NCBI RefSeq assembly: GCF_011751745.2
Contig: NZ_CP061170.1
Location: 2,356,001-2,420,000, forward strand
From: Paramicrobacterium fandaimingii
GTDB taxonomy: Bacteria > Actinomycetota > Actinomycetes > Actinomycetales > Microbacteriaceae
Direction: 5' to 3'
DNA: 64,000 nt
In this document: piece after piece, positions 36,832 to 46,838 of the stretch
Position numbering within the stretch: the stretch's first letter is position 1
Layout: every line of letters starts with the position of its first letter
Program-made: the position numbers and the translations under genes
The notes under the pieces: model-generated
Seen by the model: only the letters and a program-made list of their open reading frames with translations
Database searches by the model: none
Told to the model about the DNA's origin: nothing

Positions 36832-37651
36832 TGTTAATCGGGTCTTCCTTGCTCGCGTCGGATTCTCTCCCCGTGGTCATCGGGTTGTCTGTTGCCCCCG
36901 TAATCGCGGCGATGATCTCTTCATAGCTCACGTCGGAGGTGTAGAACATTCCGTTGTTTCGGCCGAGTCGCAACACAACGACCCGGTCGGCGACTGCCTG
37001 CACGTCGGCCATATTGTGGCTGATGAGGATGACCCCGAGTCCGCGTTCTCGCAGTCGTTCGATCAGGTTCAGCGCTTCGGCGGTCTGTGCAACGCCCAGG
37101 GCCGCTGTCGGTTCGTCGAGAATGACGACCTGCGGATCACCAATCAGGGAGCGAGCGATGGCGACCGTCTGTCGCTGGCCACCGGAGAGCGAGGCGACGG
37201 GCGTGCGCACGGAGGGAATCTTCGCCGAAAGCTGCCGAAGCAGCTCCCACGACTGCTGTTCCATGAGTTCCTCGTTGAGGGTGCCTGCGCTCAGCTCATG
37301 CCCGAGGAACAGATTCGCGACGACGTCGAGATTGTCGCAGAGCGCAAGATCTTGAAACACCGTTGCGATTCCGAGTTCGCGGGATGCTGTCGGCGAGGCG
37401 ATCGCCACGGGCTCGCCGGTGAACGTGATCGACCCCCTGTCGGCTCCATGCACTCCGGCAAGAATCTTCACGAGTGTGGATTTGCCCGCGCCGTTGTCGC
37501 CGACGATGGCGACGACCTCTCCAGGAAAGACATCAAGCTCCACATCCGAGAGCGCGCGCACAGCGCCGAACCCCTTCGAGATGTCCCGCATGGATAACAC
37601 GGGTGTGCGGGCGGGCGCCTGATGTTCGTCTGAATCGGATGCCATTGTCAC
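36824..37651 (-). CDS. Sugar ABC transporter ATP-binding protein
   Basis: 275 aa, one ATPase domain only, whereas XylG-type proteins often have two. Walker A is GDNGAGKST, signature LSGGQRQ, Walker B VVILDEPTAAL, and the H-loop is LISHNMADV. The start is the GTG at 37651, with GGAG 5 nt upstream; an ATG at 37645 is less well placed. The single-domain layout matches FrcA-like importers, in which two copies act together. It lies between the permease and the binding protein. Confidence 0.9.
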   Translation of the reverse strand: MTMASDSDEHQAPARTPVLSMRDISKGFGAVRALSDVELDVFPGEVVAIVGDNGAGKSTLVKILAGVHGADRGSITFTGEPVAIASPTASRELGIATVFQDLALCDNLDVVANLFLGHELSAGTLNEELMEQQSWELLRQLSAKIPSVRTPVASLSGGQRQTVAIARSLIGDPQVVILDEPTAALGVAQTAEALNLIERLRERGLGVILISHNMADVQAVADRVVVLRLGRNNGMFYTSDVSYEEIIAAITGATDNPMTTGRESDASKEDPINNE

Positions 37652-37734
37652 GACGTCTCCTTGTCGTCTGTGCCGGTCCCGTGGCGGCGTCGACCGACCG
37701 GCTCAGTGGCTCGGCCGGCCGACGCCGGTGTCAC

Positions 37735-38838
37735 TTATGTGATGCCGTTCTCTTTGCACGCGGCGGCGTACGCGTCCGTGCAGATCTCGTCCACCGTGTA
37801 GAGGCCGTCCTTGATCACTGTTGATTGGACCTCACCGGCCGTCACCGGAACGGGGTCGAGGAGGAACGAGGGAATCTCGTCACCATCCGCGGTCTTCACC
37901 GTGGAATCGGCCTTCGGGCTGTCACCGTCAGCAAGGGCGAAGGCCAGTTCAGCGGCCTTATACGCTTCGGGCTTGAACGCCTTGTAGACGGTCATGTACT
38001 GATCGCCGGCGAGAATGCGCTGAATTCCTGAGAGCGCCGCGTCTTGGCCGGTCACGGGCGGGAGCGGATCGATTCCCCCTGCTTTCAGGGCTGCGATGGC
38101 GCCACCGGCCGTATCGTCATTGGCGTCGTAGACGCCCTTGATCTCGTCGCCAAACTTGGTGACCTGGCCGGCCACCCAGTTCTGCGCCTTCGCTGGCTTC
38201 CATCCTGGGGTGTCGTATTCCGCGAGCACCGTCAGGTCGGACTTATCGATGACGTTGTGAGCGCCCTTCTTGAATTGCGCAGCGTTCGGGTCGCGCGGGG
38301 AACCGTTCACCATGAGAATTCCGGCATCATCGGGCAGTCCGAGATCCTTCATTCGCTTCACGAGCGCGGTCGCCTGCAGTTCCCCGACCTTCACGTTGTC
38401 GAAGGAGATGTAGTACGAAACATCGGGACTGTTGATCATGCGGTCATATGCGATGACCGGAACGTCCTGCTGGATCGACTGGTTGACGATGGCCGCGGCA
38501 GCTTTGCCATCGAATGGATCGAGCACAAGAACGTCTGCTCCCTGGGTGAGCATTGATTCGGCTTGCTGTTGTTGCTTTGCCGCATCCGCGTCTGCATTCG
38601 CGTACAGAACTTTGCAGTCGGCGCAGAGGTCGGCAATTTTCTCTTCGAAGTACGGTTTGTCTGCACTCGCATAGCGTTCCGTGACGTTGTCCGGGAGCAG
38701 CAGGCCGATCGTGGGAGCGGACGAGTCCTCGTCTCCTTCTTGAGACTCTGCGGCATTGGAACATGCCGTGAGGGTTCCTAGGGAGAGAAGGATCGCTGCA
38801 GCACTGACCACTGTCTTCGTTGTGGTGGTGATCTTCAT
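37735..38838 (-). CDS. Sugar ABC transporter substrate-binding lipoprotein (XylF-like)
   Basis: 367 aa from the ATG at 38838, which follows GGAGG by 8 nt. A signal peptide with lipobox LTAC anchors the protein outside the membrane. The type I periplasmic-binding fold of sugar binders is clear: TIGLLLPDNVTERYASADKPYF, then VLVLDPFDG, YDRMINSPDVSYYISFDN and ANDDTAGGAIAALK. The YDRMI...SYYISFDN segment resembles xylose/ChvE-type binders. This gene starts the importer operon and is preceded by the ROK regulator. Confidence 0.9.
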   Translation of the reverse strand: MKITTTTKTVVSAAAILLSLGTLTACSNAAESQEGDEDSSAPTIGLLLPDNVTERYASADKPYFEEKIADLCADCKVLYANADADAAKQQQQAESMLTQGADVLVLDPFDGKAAAAIVNQSIQQDVPVIAYDRMINSPDVSYYISFDNVKVGELQATALVKRMKDLGLPDDAGILMVNGSPRDPNAAQFKKGAHNVIDKSDLTVLAEYDTPGWKPAKAQNWVAGQVTKFGDEIKGVYDANDDTAGGAIAALKAGGIDPLPPVTGQDAALSGIQRILAGDQYMTVYKAFKPEAYKAAELAFALADGDSPKADSTVKTADGDEIPSFLLDPVPVTAGEVQSTVIKDGLYTVDEICTDAYAAACKENGIT

Positions 38839-38891
38839 CGATTTACCTCCGTCGTGATGACGCTCTTGAGTTTTGCAGGTTTGATTATTGG

Positions 38892-38911
38892 CGTCAAGAC
38901 TTGAACTCAAG
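38892..38911. promoter_or_regulatory. Palindromic ROK operator candidate upstream of the sugar importer
   Basis: Two overlapping palindromes, TCAAG-A-CTTGA (38894-38904) and CTTGA-AC-TCAAG (38900-38911), share a central arm. On the minus strand TTGACG (38892-38897) may form a -35 box. The site sits 54 bp before the binding protein start, between the regulator and the importer it would control. Confidence 0.5.
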
Positions 38912-38929
38912 GAGGCGATTGCATTTACG

Positions 38930-40105
38930 TCACGACACGTTCGACTGAAGACTCACATTGTCGATCGCGTGGATGACCGCACCTCGGGCTGCAGCGTGGC
39001 TGCCTAATTGACCCTGCACGACTTCGGGGGCCGCTTCGGGTCCGACAATGACCGAGCGCTCCATCGCGTGGCGGATCGGCCCGAGGATGAGCTCACCGGA
39101 TCGGGCGAGTTCACCGCCGATGACGACCCTCTCCGGGTCGAGGAGATTGCAGAGGTTGGCGACGGCCAGCCCGATATGGCGACCCGCATCCGCGAGCACT
39201 CGCAACGTGCGAGGGTCGCCCTCCACTGCACGAATCACGATGTCGCCAAGCTTCATCGAGCCGTGCTCCGGTTCAAGCTGGTCGATCAGGGCTGGCCCGC
39301 CCGCAATTGCTTCGAGGCACCCGCGGTTGCCGCACCGACACACGGGCCCGCCTTCCCTGATCACTGTGTGCCCGAGCTCGCCCGCAGCGCCGGTATGTCC
39401 GCGAAAAAGCCGCCCTCCCAGAATCAGCCCCGAGCCGATCCCGTGGTCAAGGTCAATGAAGACAAGGGTGTCTTTGCCCCGCCCCGCCCCGGTTCTCGCT
39501 TCAGCAAGAGCGGCGAGATTTGACGCATTGTCAACGAACACGGGCCGTTTCAGCAGATCCTCCATCACATGGGGAACGTCAACACCGCTCCAACCACTGA
39601 GGATGCCGTTACGGGCAACCATCCCCACTGGCTGTCGCAGCGGAGCCGGCAGTGCGATTCCGATTCCCAACAGCTTGTCAACAGAGGAGTTCATCCCCGC
39701 GAGCATGTCAGCGAGCAGCAGAGCGGCACGATCGAGCTCATTGTCAGCTCTATGCGCCCTGGCCAACGGCATATGCGTCTCGCTGAGCACTGTGCGATTT
39801 GCATCTGAGATGACGACGCGCAGGTGGCGAGCCGAAAAGTGGATGCCGGCGACGATTCCCGCAGCATGAGCAATCGTCACATAGCTGGCTCGCCGCCCAC
39901 TCCGAGTGCTCGCTCGTGTATCGAGCACTCCAGAGGCAGAAAGCTCCTTGACGATGTTCGAGATCGTCGCGGGCGACAGGCCCGTCGCTCCCGCAAGTTC
40001 CACCTGGGTGAGACCGCCGTGTTGTGTGATTGCATCGATCACACGCGAACGGTTGGCTTCACGAAGTGAAGTCTGAGACCCCGGAGTCCGCCGATGCGAT
40101 GTCAC
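38930..40105 (-). CDS. ROK-family transcriptional regulator
   Basis: 391 aa from a GTG. An N-terminal MarR-like winged helix (about 18-75: TQVELAGATGLSPATISNIVKELS) is fused to a ROK kinase-like domain with the zinc motif CRCGNRGC and preceding His in GELGHTVIREGG. XylR/NagC-type repressors of this form bind a sugar and release DNA. TATTGT 7 nt before the GTG with no ribosome site suggests a leaderless transcript. It is upstream of the sugar importer and its likely regulator. Confidence 0.92.
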   Translation of the reverse strand: MTSHRRTPGSQTSLREANRSRVIDAITQHGGLTQVELAGATGLSPATISNIVKELSASGVLDTRASTRSGRRASYVTIAHAAGIVAGIHFSARHLRVVISDANRTVLSETHMPLARAHRADNELDRAALLLADMLAGMNSSVDKLLGIGIALPAPLRQPVGMVARNGILSGWSGVDVPHVMEDLLKRPVFVDNASNLAALAEARTGAGRGKDTLVFIDLDHGIGSGLILGGRLFRGHTGAAGELGHTVIREGGPVCRCGNRGCLEAIAGGPALIDQLEPEHGSMKLGDIVIRAVEGDPRTLRVLADAGRHIGLAVANLCNLLDPERVVIGGELARSGELILGPIRHAMERSVIVGPEAAPEVVQGQLGSHAAARGAVIHAIDNVSLQSNVS

Positions 40106-40188
40106 GGGTTATACAATACAGTCGACTCGCGCGGATGCTCTGCACCTCGCCAGAATTATGCTGTGCCGTGCGAGCGTATGGTGTGAAG

Positions 40189-40581
40189 ATGACGTCAGTT
40201 ACCGCTCCTCGCTCCCGCTCGACAGCGCTGATTCTCACAGCCGTGCTGACGGCGAGCGGCATCGTGCACGCAGTGAAACCTCAGGTGTTCGACCCGGTGG
40301 TGCCGAGGTCGCTGCCCGGGTCTGCTCGATTGTGGACGAGGGCATCAGGGTATGCCGAGTGGGGAATCGCCGCGCTGCTTGCCTCTCGTCGCACACAGAG
40401 CATTGGTGGTGTTGTCGCGGCCGCATTCTTTGTCGCTGTCTTCCCGGCAAATGTGCGCACAGTTCGCGTCGTGCGCAAGCGGGGAGCTCTCGCCGTCGTG
40501 ATTGCTGTGCTGCGACTCCCGCTTCAGATTCCGCTCGTGCTCATGAGCGTCAGTGCGGCGCAGGCAAACGGTCGTCGATAG
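40189..40581 (+). CDS. DoxX-like small membrane protein
   Basis: 130 aa from the ATG at 40189. Three to four hydrophobic segments with SGIVHAVKPQVFDPVVPRSLPG near the first helix and SGYAEWGIAALLA in the second, an arrangement seen in DoxX-type proteins. The function is not known. It converges on the methyltransferase gene, overlapping its last 32 bp. Confidence 0.65.
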   Translation: MTSVTAPRSRSTALILTAVLTASGIVHAVKPQVFDPVVPRSLPGSARLWTRASGYAEWGIAALLASRRTQSIGGVVAAAFFVAVFPANVRTVRVVRKRGALAVVIAVLRLPLQIPLVLMSVSAAQANGRR

Positions 40582-41587
40582 CAGCAGCGACACGCAGCTC
40601 AATGCCGACCTGCCCGAGTGGTGTCGAGCGGTAGCCCGTCACAGAGAGGCCTGCCTCCCGCGCGAGAGCCTCGAACTCGGCACGCGTGCGCTCGCGGCCG
40701 GCGCAGAGCACAAGCATCCTGAGATCCATCTCTGCATGGTCTGCACCCGAACCGTCGTTTTGCTCAATGATCACGACGACGCCGCCCGGCCCCGCCGCCT
40801 CGGCGCACCGCCGCAGAATCGCCACGGCATCCGAATCGGGCCAATCGTGCAGGATGCTGTTCAGCACATACACGTCTCCCGCGGGCGGAAGCGGGTCGAA
40901 GAAGCTCTGCCCTGCGATGCGCACGCGGCGTTCGAGGCCCCGCGCGACCAGCAGCTCACGACCTCGTTGCACGGTCTCGGGGAGGTCGACGAGTGTCGCC
41001 TGCAGCTGGGGATGCCGCTGCAGCAGCGCCGCTACCAGCGCCCCGGTGCCCCCTCCGACATCGACAACGTGTCGCGCGCGCGACCAGTCCCAGGCAGCGG
41101 CGTCGTCGTCGACGTACTCAGCGCCGGCGGCCATCACAGCATCGAACGACGCGGCCATCGTCGGTGTCGCTTCCAGGTACTCCCAGAATGGCGCACCGAA
41201 CACCTCCTGCCACGCGGGCTCCCCCGTGCGAACCGTGTGCATCAGCCGCGTGAAGGCAAGATCCATCTGCCCGCCAAAACCCGTGAGGTCGAGGCTGACG
41301 CGCATGCCAGAGGGATGCTCGGAGTCGAGCAGCGCCGCCGCCGGATTGAGCGCGAAGACGCCAGGGGTCGACTCGACGAACATGCCGCGAAACGTCAGGT
41401 GGCGCAGCATCCGCTCGAGTGCGTCGGCATCAGCTCCCGAGCGGCGGGCGAGGTCTGTGGCGGACACAGGCCCGTCGCGCAAGAGGTCGGCCACGCCGAG
41501 GGTCGCGGCAACCCGCACGGCCATGGGCGTCACGAGGTCGATCAGCGGGGCGAGGGTCTGCCACGCCGTCTCGTCGGAAGGCTGCAT
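40550..41587 (-). CDS. SAM-dependent O-methyltransferase
   Basis: 345 aa. A plant-COMT/acetylserotonin-type methyltransferase: an N-terminal winged-helix dimerisation domain (about 10-90), SAM-binding VDVGGGTG (about 174-181), the segment VLNSILHDWPD with the catalytic His, and a C-terminal GRERTRAEFEALAREAGL. The substrate is unknown; these enzymes often methylate phenolic hydroxyls. It follows allB by 9 bp at the end of the glyoxylate operon, an unexpected position. Confidence 0.85.
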   Translation of the reverse strand: MQPSDETAWQTLAPLIDLVTPMAVRVAATLGVADLLRDGPVSATDLARRSGADADALERMLRHLTFRGMFVESTPGVFALNPAAALLDSEHPSGMRVSLDLTGFGGQMDLAFTRLMHTVRTGEPAWQEVFGAPFWEYLEATPTMAASFDAVMAAGAEYVDDDAAAWDWSRARHVVDVGGGTGALVAALLQRHPQLQATLVDLPETVQRGRELLVARGLERRVRIAGQSFFDPLPPAGDVYVLNSILHDWPDSDAVAILRRCAEAAGPGGVVVIIEQNDGSGADHAEMDLRMLVLCAGRERTRAEFEALAREAGLSVTGYRSTPLGQVGIELRVAAAIDDRLPAPH

Positions 41588-41596
41588 GCTCCGATG

Positions 41597-42991
41597 CTAC
41601 GCCTCGCCTCGCCGCAGCAGCAGACCACGCGGCGTCTCGCCGTCGACCTCGACGCCGCGAAGCACCGTGCGCCGCACCGCGCCCGTGAGCGTCTTGCCGG
41701 CATAGGGCGAGACGGGGTTCTTGTGGCGCAGCGTGTGAACGTCCACGGTGAACTGCTCATCGGGCGCGAACACCGCGAAATCGGCATCCGCCCCCACCTC
41801 GAGGCGCCCCTTGCGCTCGAGCCCGACGAGGGAGGCTGGAGCGGCAGACATCCACGACACGACGCGTTCGAGCGGGATGCCGCGAGCGCGCGCCTCATTC
41901 CAGATGAGTGAGATGCCCAACTGCAGCGACGAGACGCCGCCCCACGCCGTGCCGAAGTCGCCTGTGCCCTTGAGCTCTTCCGTGCTCGGCGAGTGGTCTG
42001 AGACGATGAGGTCGATCGTGCCGTCGAGCAGGCCCTGCCACAGCAGTTCGCGGTTACCCTCTTCGCGAATCGGCGGGCAGCATTTGAAGGCCGTGGCGCC
42101 GTCTGGAACGTCTTCGGCCGAGAGGGCAAGGTAGTGCGGGCAGGTCTCGACGGTGAGTCGCACGCCGTCGGCCTTCGCCTCGGCGATCATCGGCAGCGCA
42201 TCGCTCGACGACAGATGCAGAATGTGCGCACGGGCTCCCGTGCGGCGGGCGCGCTCGATGACGGCGGCGATTCCGGCGTTCTCGGCGTCGCGGGGACGCG
42301 AGGCGAGAAAGCCGGCGTACCCTGGACCGAAGTCGTGCGGCGCCGTCTCGATAGCCTGCGGGTCTTCGGCGTGCACGATGAGCAGCGAGTCGAACGTCGC
42401 GAGCTCCCGCATGTCGCGCTCGATCTCGTCGAGAGGCAGCGGCGGAAACTCGTCGACGCCGCTGGGCAGCAGAAAGCATTTGAAGCCGAAGACGCCCTCG
42501 TCGTGCAGTGGGCGCAGATCGCCCGTGTTGCCCGGCACCGCACCGCCCCAGAAGCCCACGTCGACATGGGCCTGCGGCCCCGCGACGGCGCGTTTGACGG
42601 CAAGCGCGTCGACGTTCACTGTGGGCGGAATGCTGTTGAGCGGCATGTCGATCAGCGTTGTCACGCCGCCCGCCGCCGCGGCGCGCGTTGCCGAGGCAAA
42701 GCCCTCCCACTCGGTGCGGCCCGGTTCGTTGACGTGCACGTGCGAGTCGACGAGGCCGGGCAGCAGAATCTCGTCGGCGGCGAGGTCGACGTATCGGTCG
42801 GCGGCAAGTCCTGTTCCGGATGCCTCGATCGCGGCGATGCGTCCGTCGGAGACGGCGATCTCGCGCACAGCCTCGCCCGCGACGGTGAGCACTCGCCCGC
42901 GGATCACGAGGTCGTAGCGGCCGGATGCTGCGTCGGAGCTTCGTGCGGTGGTCGAATCGTTCGTGTGGTCGGTCACAGAGTCTTGTGTCAC
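41597..42991 (-). CDS. allB: Allantoinase
   Basis: 464 aa. Opens the hydantoin ring of allantoin to form allantoate. Binuclear metal ligands are visible: H84/H86 in DSHVHVNEP, carbamylated K171 in GFKCFL, H207 in VHAED, H259 in LHLSSS, and the catalytic Asp in SDHSPST. The segment [17 protein letters not shown] distinguishes allantoinase from dihydropyrimidinase. It overlaps the glycerate kinase stop by 4 nt (ATGA). No allantoate-processing or ureidoglycolate genes are adjacent, though the glyoxylate enzymes of the operon would use the end product. Confidence 0.93.
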   Translation of the reverse strand: MTQDSVTDHTNDSTTARSSDAASGRYDLVIRGRVLTVAGEAVREIAVSDGRIAAIEASGTGLAADRYVDLAADEILLPGLVDSHVHVNEPGRTEWEGFASATRAAAAGGVTTLIDMPLNSIPPTVNVDALAVKRAVAGPQAHVDVGFWGGAVPGNTGDLRPLHDEGVFGFKCFLLPSGVDEFPPLPLDEIERDMRELATFDSLLIVHAEDPQAIETAPHDFGPGYAGFLASRPRDAENAGIAAVIERARRTGARAHILHLSSSDALPMIAEAKADGVRLTVETCPHYLALSAEDVPDGATAFKCCPPIREEGNRELLWQGLLDGTIDLIVSDHSPSTEELKGTGDFGTAWGGVSSLQLGISLIWNEARARGIPLERVVSWMSAAPASLVGLERKGRLEVGADADFAVFAPDEQFTVDVHTLRHKNPVSPYAGKTLTGAVRRTVLRGVEVDGETPRGLLLRRGEA

Positions 42992-44118
42992 AGTGTCACT
43001 CCTTGTGTGAGCCGTGCGGCATCCGCGGTGATTGTCGTTCCGATGCGACGCAGCAGGTCGGCGGCGCCAGCCATGCTCTTGCCCACATCGGGTTCGAGAT
43101 CGGACAGCGCGTAGACGGCGGCGAATCCGGCGTCGCGCAGTGCGGTGTCGCTCAGGGTCGTTCGCCCGCAGACGGCGATGACGGGCACGGATGCTGCCGC
43201 AGCAGCGTTCGCCACGCCGATGGGCGCCTTGCCGCCGAGGCTCTGCTCATCGAGGCTGCCTTCTCCCGTGATCACGAGGTCAGCCGCCGTGATGCGGGCA
43301 GCGAGACCCGTGAGCGTCTGCACGACAGCGGTTCCGGGTTCACGCCGGGCGCCGAGCACGAGGGCAGCGAATCCGACTCCTCCCGCAGCACCGGCGCCGG
43401 GCGCCCCTGCGAGGTCGGCGGCGGCGGGGACGACGGAAGAGAGCACGGTGACGTAGTGCGAGAGGGCGGCGTCGAGGGCGGCGACGTCTGACGCGGTCGC
43501 GCCCTTCTGCGGGCCGAACACCTCAGCGGCGCCGCGCGCGCCGACCAGCGGATTGTCGACGTCGGCGGCGAGCACGATCTCGCAGGCGCCAACGCGCGGG
43601 TCGAGCCCAGCGATGTCGACGAAGGCGAGGTCGGCGAGCGCCGCACCGCCATCGGGCAGCTCGTTTCCGGCGGCATCCAGCAATCGCACGCCGAGGCCCG
43701 CCAGAACTCCCGCTCCCCCGTCGGTGTTCGCGCTGCCTCCGACGCCGATCGTGATGCGGGTGCATCCGGCGTCGAGAGCCGCGCTGATCAGCTCACCTGT
43801 ACCGCGGCTCGAGGCACGCAGCGGCGCAAGCGTGCCGTCGGGAAGCACATCGAGCCCGCTCGCTGCGGCCATCTCGATCACCGCGTCACGACCGTTCACG
43901 GCAAAGCGCGCGTCTACGCTTTCGCCCGTCGGCCCCGCCACCCGGGCGCGGTGTTCTGCGTAGCCGACAGCGATCGCGGCATCCACTGTTCCCTCTCCCC
44001 CATCGGCGACGGGAACAGTGTCGACCGTGTGCCCGGAGAGCCCCGACGCGAGTGCGGCGGCGACCTCCGGGCCGGTCAGTGAGCCTTTGAATTTATCGGT
44101 GGCGATCAGAATGCGCAT
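42988..44118 (-). CDS. glxK: Glycerate kinase (GarK/GlxK family)
   Basis: 376 aa. Phosphorylates glycerate, the last step of the glyoxylate to glycerate route. Family motifs are [10 protein letters not shown] at the N-terminus, [20 protein letters not shown] and [16 protein letters not shown]. The product (2- or 3-phosphoglycerate) is not certain; the family is mainly 2-kinase. It begins 8 bp after gcl and overlaps allB by 4 nt. Confidence 0.94.
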   Translation of the reverse strand: MRILIATDKFKGSLTGPEVAAALASGLSGHTVDTVPVADGGEGTVDAAIAVGYAEHRARVAGPTGESVDARFAVNGRDAVIEMAAASGLDVLPDGTLAPLRASSRGTGELISAALDAGCTRITIGVGGSANTDGGAGVLAGLGVRLLDAAGNELPDGGAALADLAFVDIAGLDPRVGACEIVLAADVDNPLVGARGAAEVFGPQKGATASDVAALDAALSHYVTVLSSVVPAAADLAGAPGAGAAGGVGFAALVLGARREPGTAVVQTLTGLAARITAADLVITGEGSLDEQSLGGKAPIGVANAAAAASVPVIAVCGRTTLSDTALRDAGFAAVYALSDLEPDVGKSMAGAADLLRRIGTTITADAARLTQGVTL

Positions 44119-44126
44119 GGCACAGA

Positions 44127-45905
44127 TTATGCCTGCAATTCGGTGAGCGCCGTCGGAGCGTCGTCTGCCGCCTCGGCGAGTTCTTCGAATTCGTTGATCG
44201 ACGCAATGCTCGTTCCCATCGACACGTTCGTCACACGCTCGAGGATCGCCTCGACGATCACGGGCACCTGGTGCTCGTCGGCGAGCGCCTGCGCGTTGCG
44301 CAGAGCAGGGGCGAGGTCGTCGGGCTGCTCGACGCGGATCGCCTTGCAGCCGAGGCCCTCAGCCACCTTCACGTGGTCCACGCCGTAGCCGTTCATCTCG
44401 GGCGAGTTGATGTTCTCGAACGCGAGCGACACCTGGTAATCCATGTCGAAGCCACGCTGCGACTGGCGGATCAGCCCGAGGTACGAGTTGTTCACGACAA
44501 CGTGCACGTAAGGCAGCTTGTGCTGCGCGCCGACAGCGAGCTCTTCGATCATGAACTGAAAGTCGTAGTCACCCGAGAGCGCCACAACGTTCTGGCCCGG
44601 CTTGCCGCGCACAACGCCGAGAGCGGCGGGAATCGTCCAGCCAAGCGGGCCGGCCTGGCCGGCGTTGATCCAGCGGCGCGGGCCGAACACGTGGAGCATC
44701 TGCGCCGCCTGAATCTGCGACAGCCCGATGGTGGAGACATACGTCGTGTCGGGGCCGAACACCGCGTTCATCTCTTCGTACACGCGCTGCGGCTTGAGCG
44801 GCACGTTGTCGAAGTGCGTCTTGCGGTGCAGCGTTCCCTTGCGCGCCGTGCACTCGGTCGCCCAGGAGCTGAAGTCGGGAAGCGAACCGGCGGTCGCCCG
44901 CTCGCGCGCCGCGGCGATGAGCTCCTGCAGGGCGGCCTTCGCGTCAGAGACCACGCCGTACTCGGGCGCGAAGATGCGGCCCAGCTGCGTCGGCTCGATG
45001 TCGATGTGCACGAAGGTGCGCCCGGCACGGTAGGTCTCGAGGTCGCCCGTGTGGCGGTTTGCCCAGCGGTTGCCGATGCCGAGAACGAAGTCGGAGGCGA
45101 GGAACGTGGCGTTGCCGTAGCGGTGCTGGGTCTGAATGCCGACCATGCCTGCCATGAGGGGGTGGTCGTCGGGGATCGCACCCCAGCCCATGAGCGTCGG
45201 CACGACGGGAACGTCGAGCAATTCCGCCAGCTGCACGAGCTCGTCAGCGGCATCCGCGTTGAAGATTCCGCCTCCGGCGACGATCACCGGATGCTGAGAG
45301 GCAGCCAGCATGTCAAGAATCTTGTTCGCCTGCGCACGCGTTGCCTTCGGAGTGGCGACGGGCAGCGGCTCATACGAGTCGATATCGAAGTCAATCTCGG
45401 CCATCTGCACATTGATGGGCAGGTCGATGAGCACGGGGCCGGGGCGTCCTGTGCGCATCTCTTGGAACGCGCGCTGGAAGGCGCCGGGAACCTGGGCGGG
45501 CTCAAGCACCGTCATGGCGAACTTCGTGACGGGCTTGGCGATCGACTCGATATCGATTGCCTGAAAGTCCTCCTTGTGCAGCACGGCCGTCGGCGCCTGG
45601 CCCGTGATGCACAGAATCGGAATCGAGTCGGCGATCGCAGCGTAAAGCCCGGTGATCATGTCGGTTCCGGCGGGGCCGGAGGTGCCGAGGCACACGCCGA
45701 TGTTGCCGTGCGCCGAGCGGGAGTACCCGTCTGCCATGTGCGAAGCACCTTCGACGTGGCGTGCGAGGGTGTGTCGGATGCCGCCATGGGCGCGCATCGC
45801 GGAATAGAACGGGTTGATCGCTGCCCCTGGGAGACCGAATGTCTCGGTCGCGCCTTCCTTTTCGAGGATCAGGGCCGCAGCGTCAACGGTGCGCATTTTT
45901 GTCAT
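44127..45905 (-). CDS. gcl: Glyoxylate carboligase
   Basis: 592 aa from the ATG at 45905, with GGAG 6 nt upstream. Joins two glyoxylate molecules to tartronate semialdehyde with release of CO2, using ThDP and FAD. The N-terminal [16 protein letters not shown] has Val51 where other ThDP enzymes have Glu, a hallmark of Gcl. The ThDP-binding region [17 protein letters not shown] and [10 protein letters not shown] are clear. The whole sequence matches the E. coli family closely as recalled. It sits between glxR and glxK. Confidence 0.97.
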   Translation of the reverse strand: MTKMRTVDAAALILEKEGATETFGLPGAAINPFYSAMRAHGGIRHTLARHVEGASHMADGYSRSAHGNIGVCLGTSGPAGTDMITGLYAAIADSIPILCITGQAPTAVLHKEDFQAIDIESIAKPVTKFAMTVLEPAQVPGAFQRAFQEMRTGRPGPVLIDLPINVQMAEIDFDIDSYEPLPVATPKATRAQANKILDMLAASQHPVIVAGGGIFNADAADELVQLAELLDVPVVPTLMGWGAIPDDHPLMAGMVGIQTQHRYGNATFLASDFVLGIGNRWANRHTGDLETYRAGRTFVHIDIEPTQLGRIFAPEYGVVSDAKAALQELIAAARERATAGSLPDFSSWATECTARKGTLHRKTHFDNVPLKPQRVYEEMNAVFGPDTTYVSTIGLSQIQAAQMLHVFGPRRWINAGQAGPLGWTIPAALGVVRGKPGQNVVALSGDYDFQFMIEELAVGAQHKLPYVHVVVNNSYLGLIRQSQRGFDMDYQVSLAFENINSPEMNGYGVDHVKVAEGLGCKAIRVEQPDDLAPALRNAQALADEHQVPVIVEAILERVTNVSMGTSIASINEFEELAEAADDAPTALTELQA

Positions 45906-45927
45906 TGTCTTCTCCGAGACGTCGGGG

Positions 45928-46806
45928 TTACTTGCGCCCTGACGAGCGCGCAACCTGAGTGAGGAGGCCAGAGTGGTCGAGGCCCCCGTCGCCCTGGGCG
46001 ACGAGGTTTCCGACCAGCTGGGCCACGGAAGCGCCGAGCGGAATCGAGACGTTCGCCTCGCGTGCCGCGGCGGTGACGATGCCGAGATCCTTGTTGTGAA
46101 GGGTGAGCCGGAATCCGGGGTCGAAGTTGCGGTCGAGCATCTTCTGACCCTTCTGGTCGAGCACTTTCGAGCCCGCGAGGCCGCCGCCGAGCACGGTCAG
46201 ACCGGCTTCGGTGTCGACTCCGTATGCTTCGAGAAACACGACGGCTTCGGCGAGGGCCTGAATGTTGGCGGCGACGATCAGCTGGTTTGCCGCCTTCACC
46301 GTCTGGCCCGAGCCGGAGGGGCCAACGTGAACGATGGTTTTGCCGACGGCGTTCAGCACGGCCTGCGCGTCGTCGACGTCTGCCTTCTCGCCGCCGATCA
46401 TGATCGAGAGAACACCGTCGATGGCACCCTGCTCGCCACCCGAGACGGGGGCGTCAAGGGGGCGGATGCCGGCGGCGCGCGCGTCGTCAGCGAGACGCTT
46501 TGCCACGTCAGGACGTATCGTGCTGGCGTCGATCCACAGGGCGCCGCTCTTCGCGTTCGCGAAGACGCCGTCGTCTCCTGTGACGACAGCCTCGACGTCG
46601 GGCGAGTCGGGGACCATCGTGATGATCACGTCGGCGTCGCGCACGGCGTCGGCGATGGTCCCGGCGCCGGAACCGCCTCGTGCGACGAGTGCGTCGATCT
46701 TCGGCTGGCTGCGGTTGTATCCGGTGACGCTGAACCCCGCGTTCACGAGGTTCGTGGCCATGGGAAGCCCCATGATGCCGAGTCCGATGACTGAAACGTT
46801 TGTCAT
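45928..46806 (-). CDS. glxR: 2-hydroxy-3-oxopropionate (tartronate semialdehyde) reductase
   Basis: 292 aa from the ATG at 46806, with GGAG 8 nt upstream. Reduces tartronate semialdehyde to D-glycerate. The NAD-binding motif [13 protein letters not shown] and the catalytic [11 protein letters not shown] and [18 protein letters not shown] (Lys) identify the beta-hydroxyacid dehydrogenase family. It follows hyi and precedes gcl by 22 bp, completing the glyoxylate to glycerate route. Confidence 0.95.
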   Translation of the reverse strand: MTNVSVIGLGIMGLPMATNLVNAGFSVTGYNRSQPKIDALVARGGSGAGTIADAVRDADVIITMVPDSPDVEAVVTGDDGVFANAKSGALWIDASTIRPDVAKRLADDARAAGIRPLDAPVSGGEQGAIDGVLSIMIGGEKADVDDAQAVLNAVGKTIVHVGPSGSGQTVKAANQLIVAANIQALAEAVVFLEAYGVDTEAGLTVLGGGLAGSKVLDQKGQKMLDRNFDPGFRLTLHNKDLGIVTAAAREANVSIPLGASVAQLVGNLVAQGDGGLDHSGLLTQVARSSGRK

Positions 46807-46838
46807 TGTTATCTCTCCTTGAACGGTGTGATGGCGGA

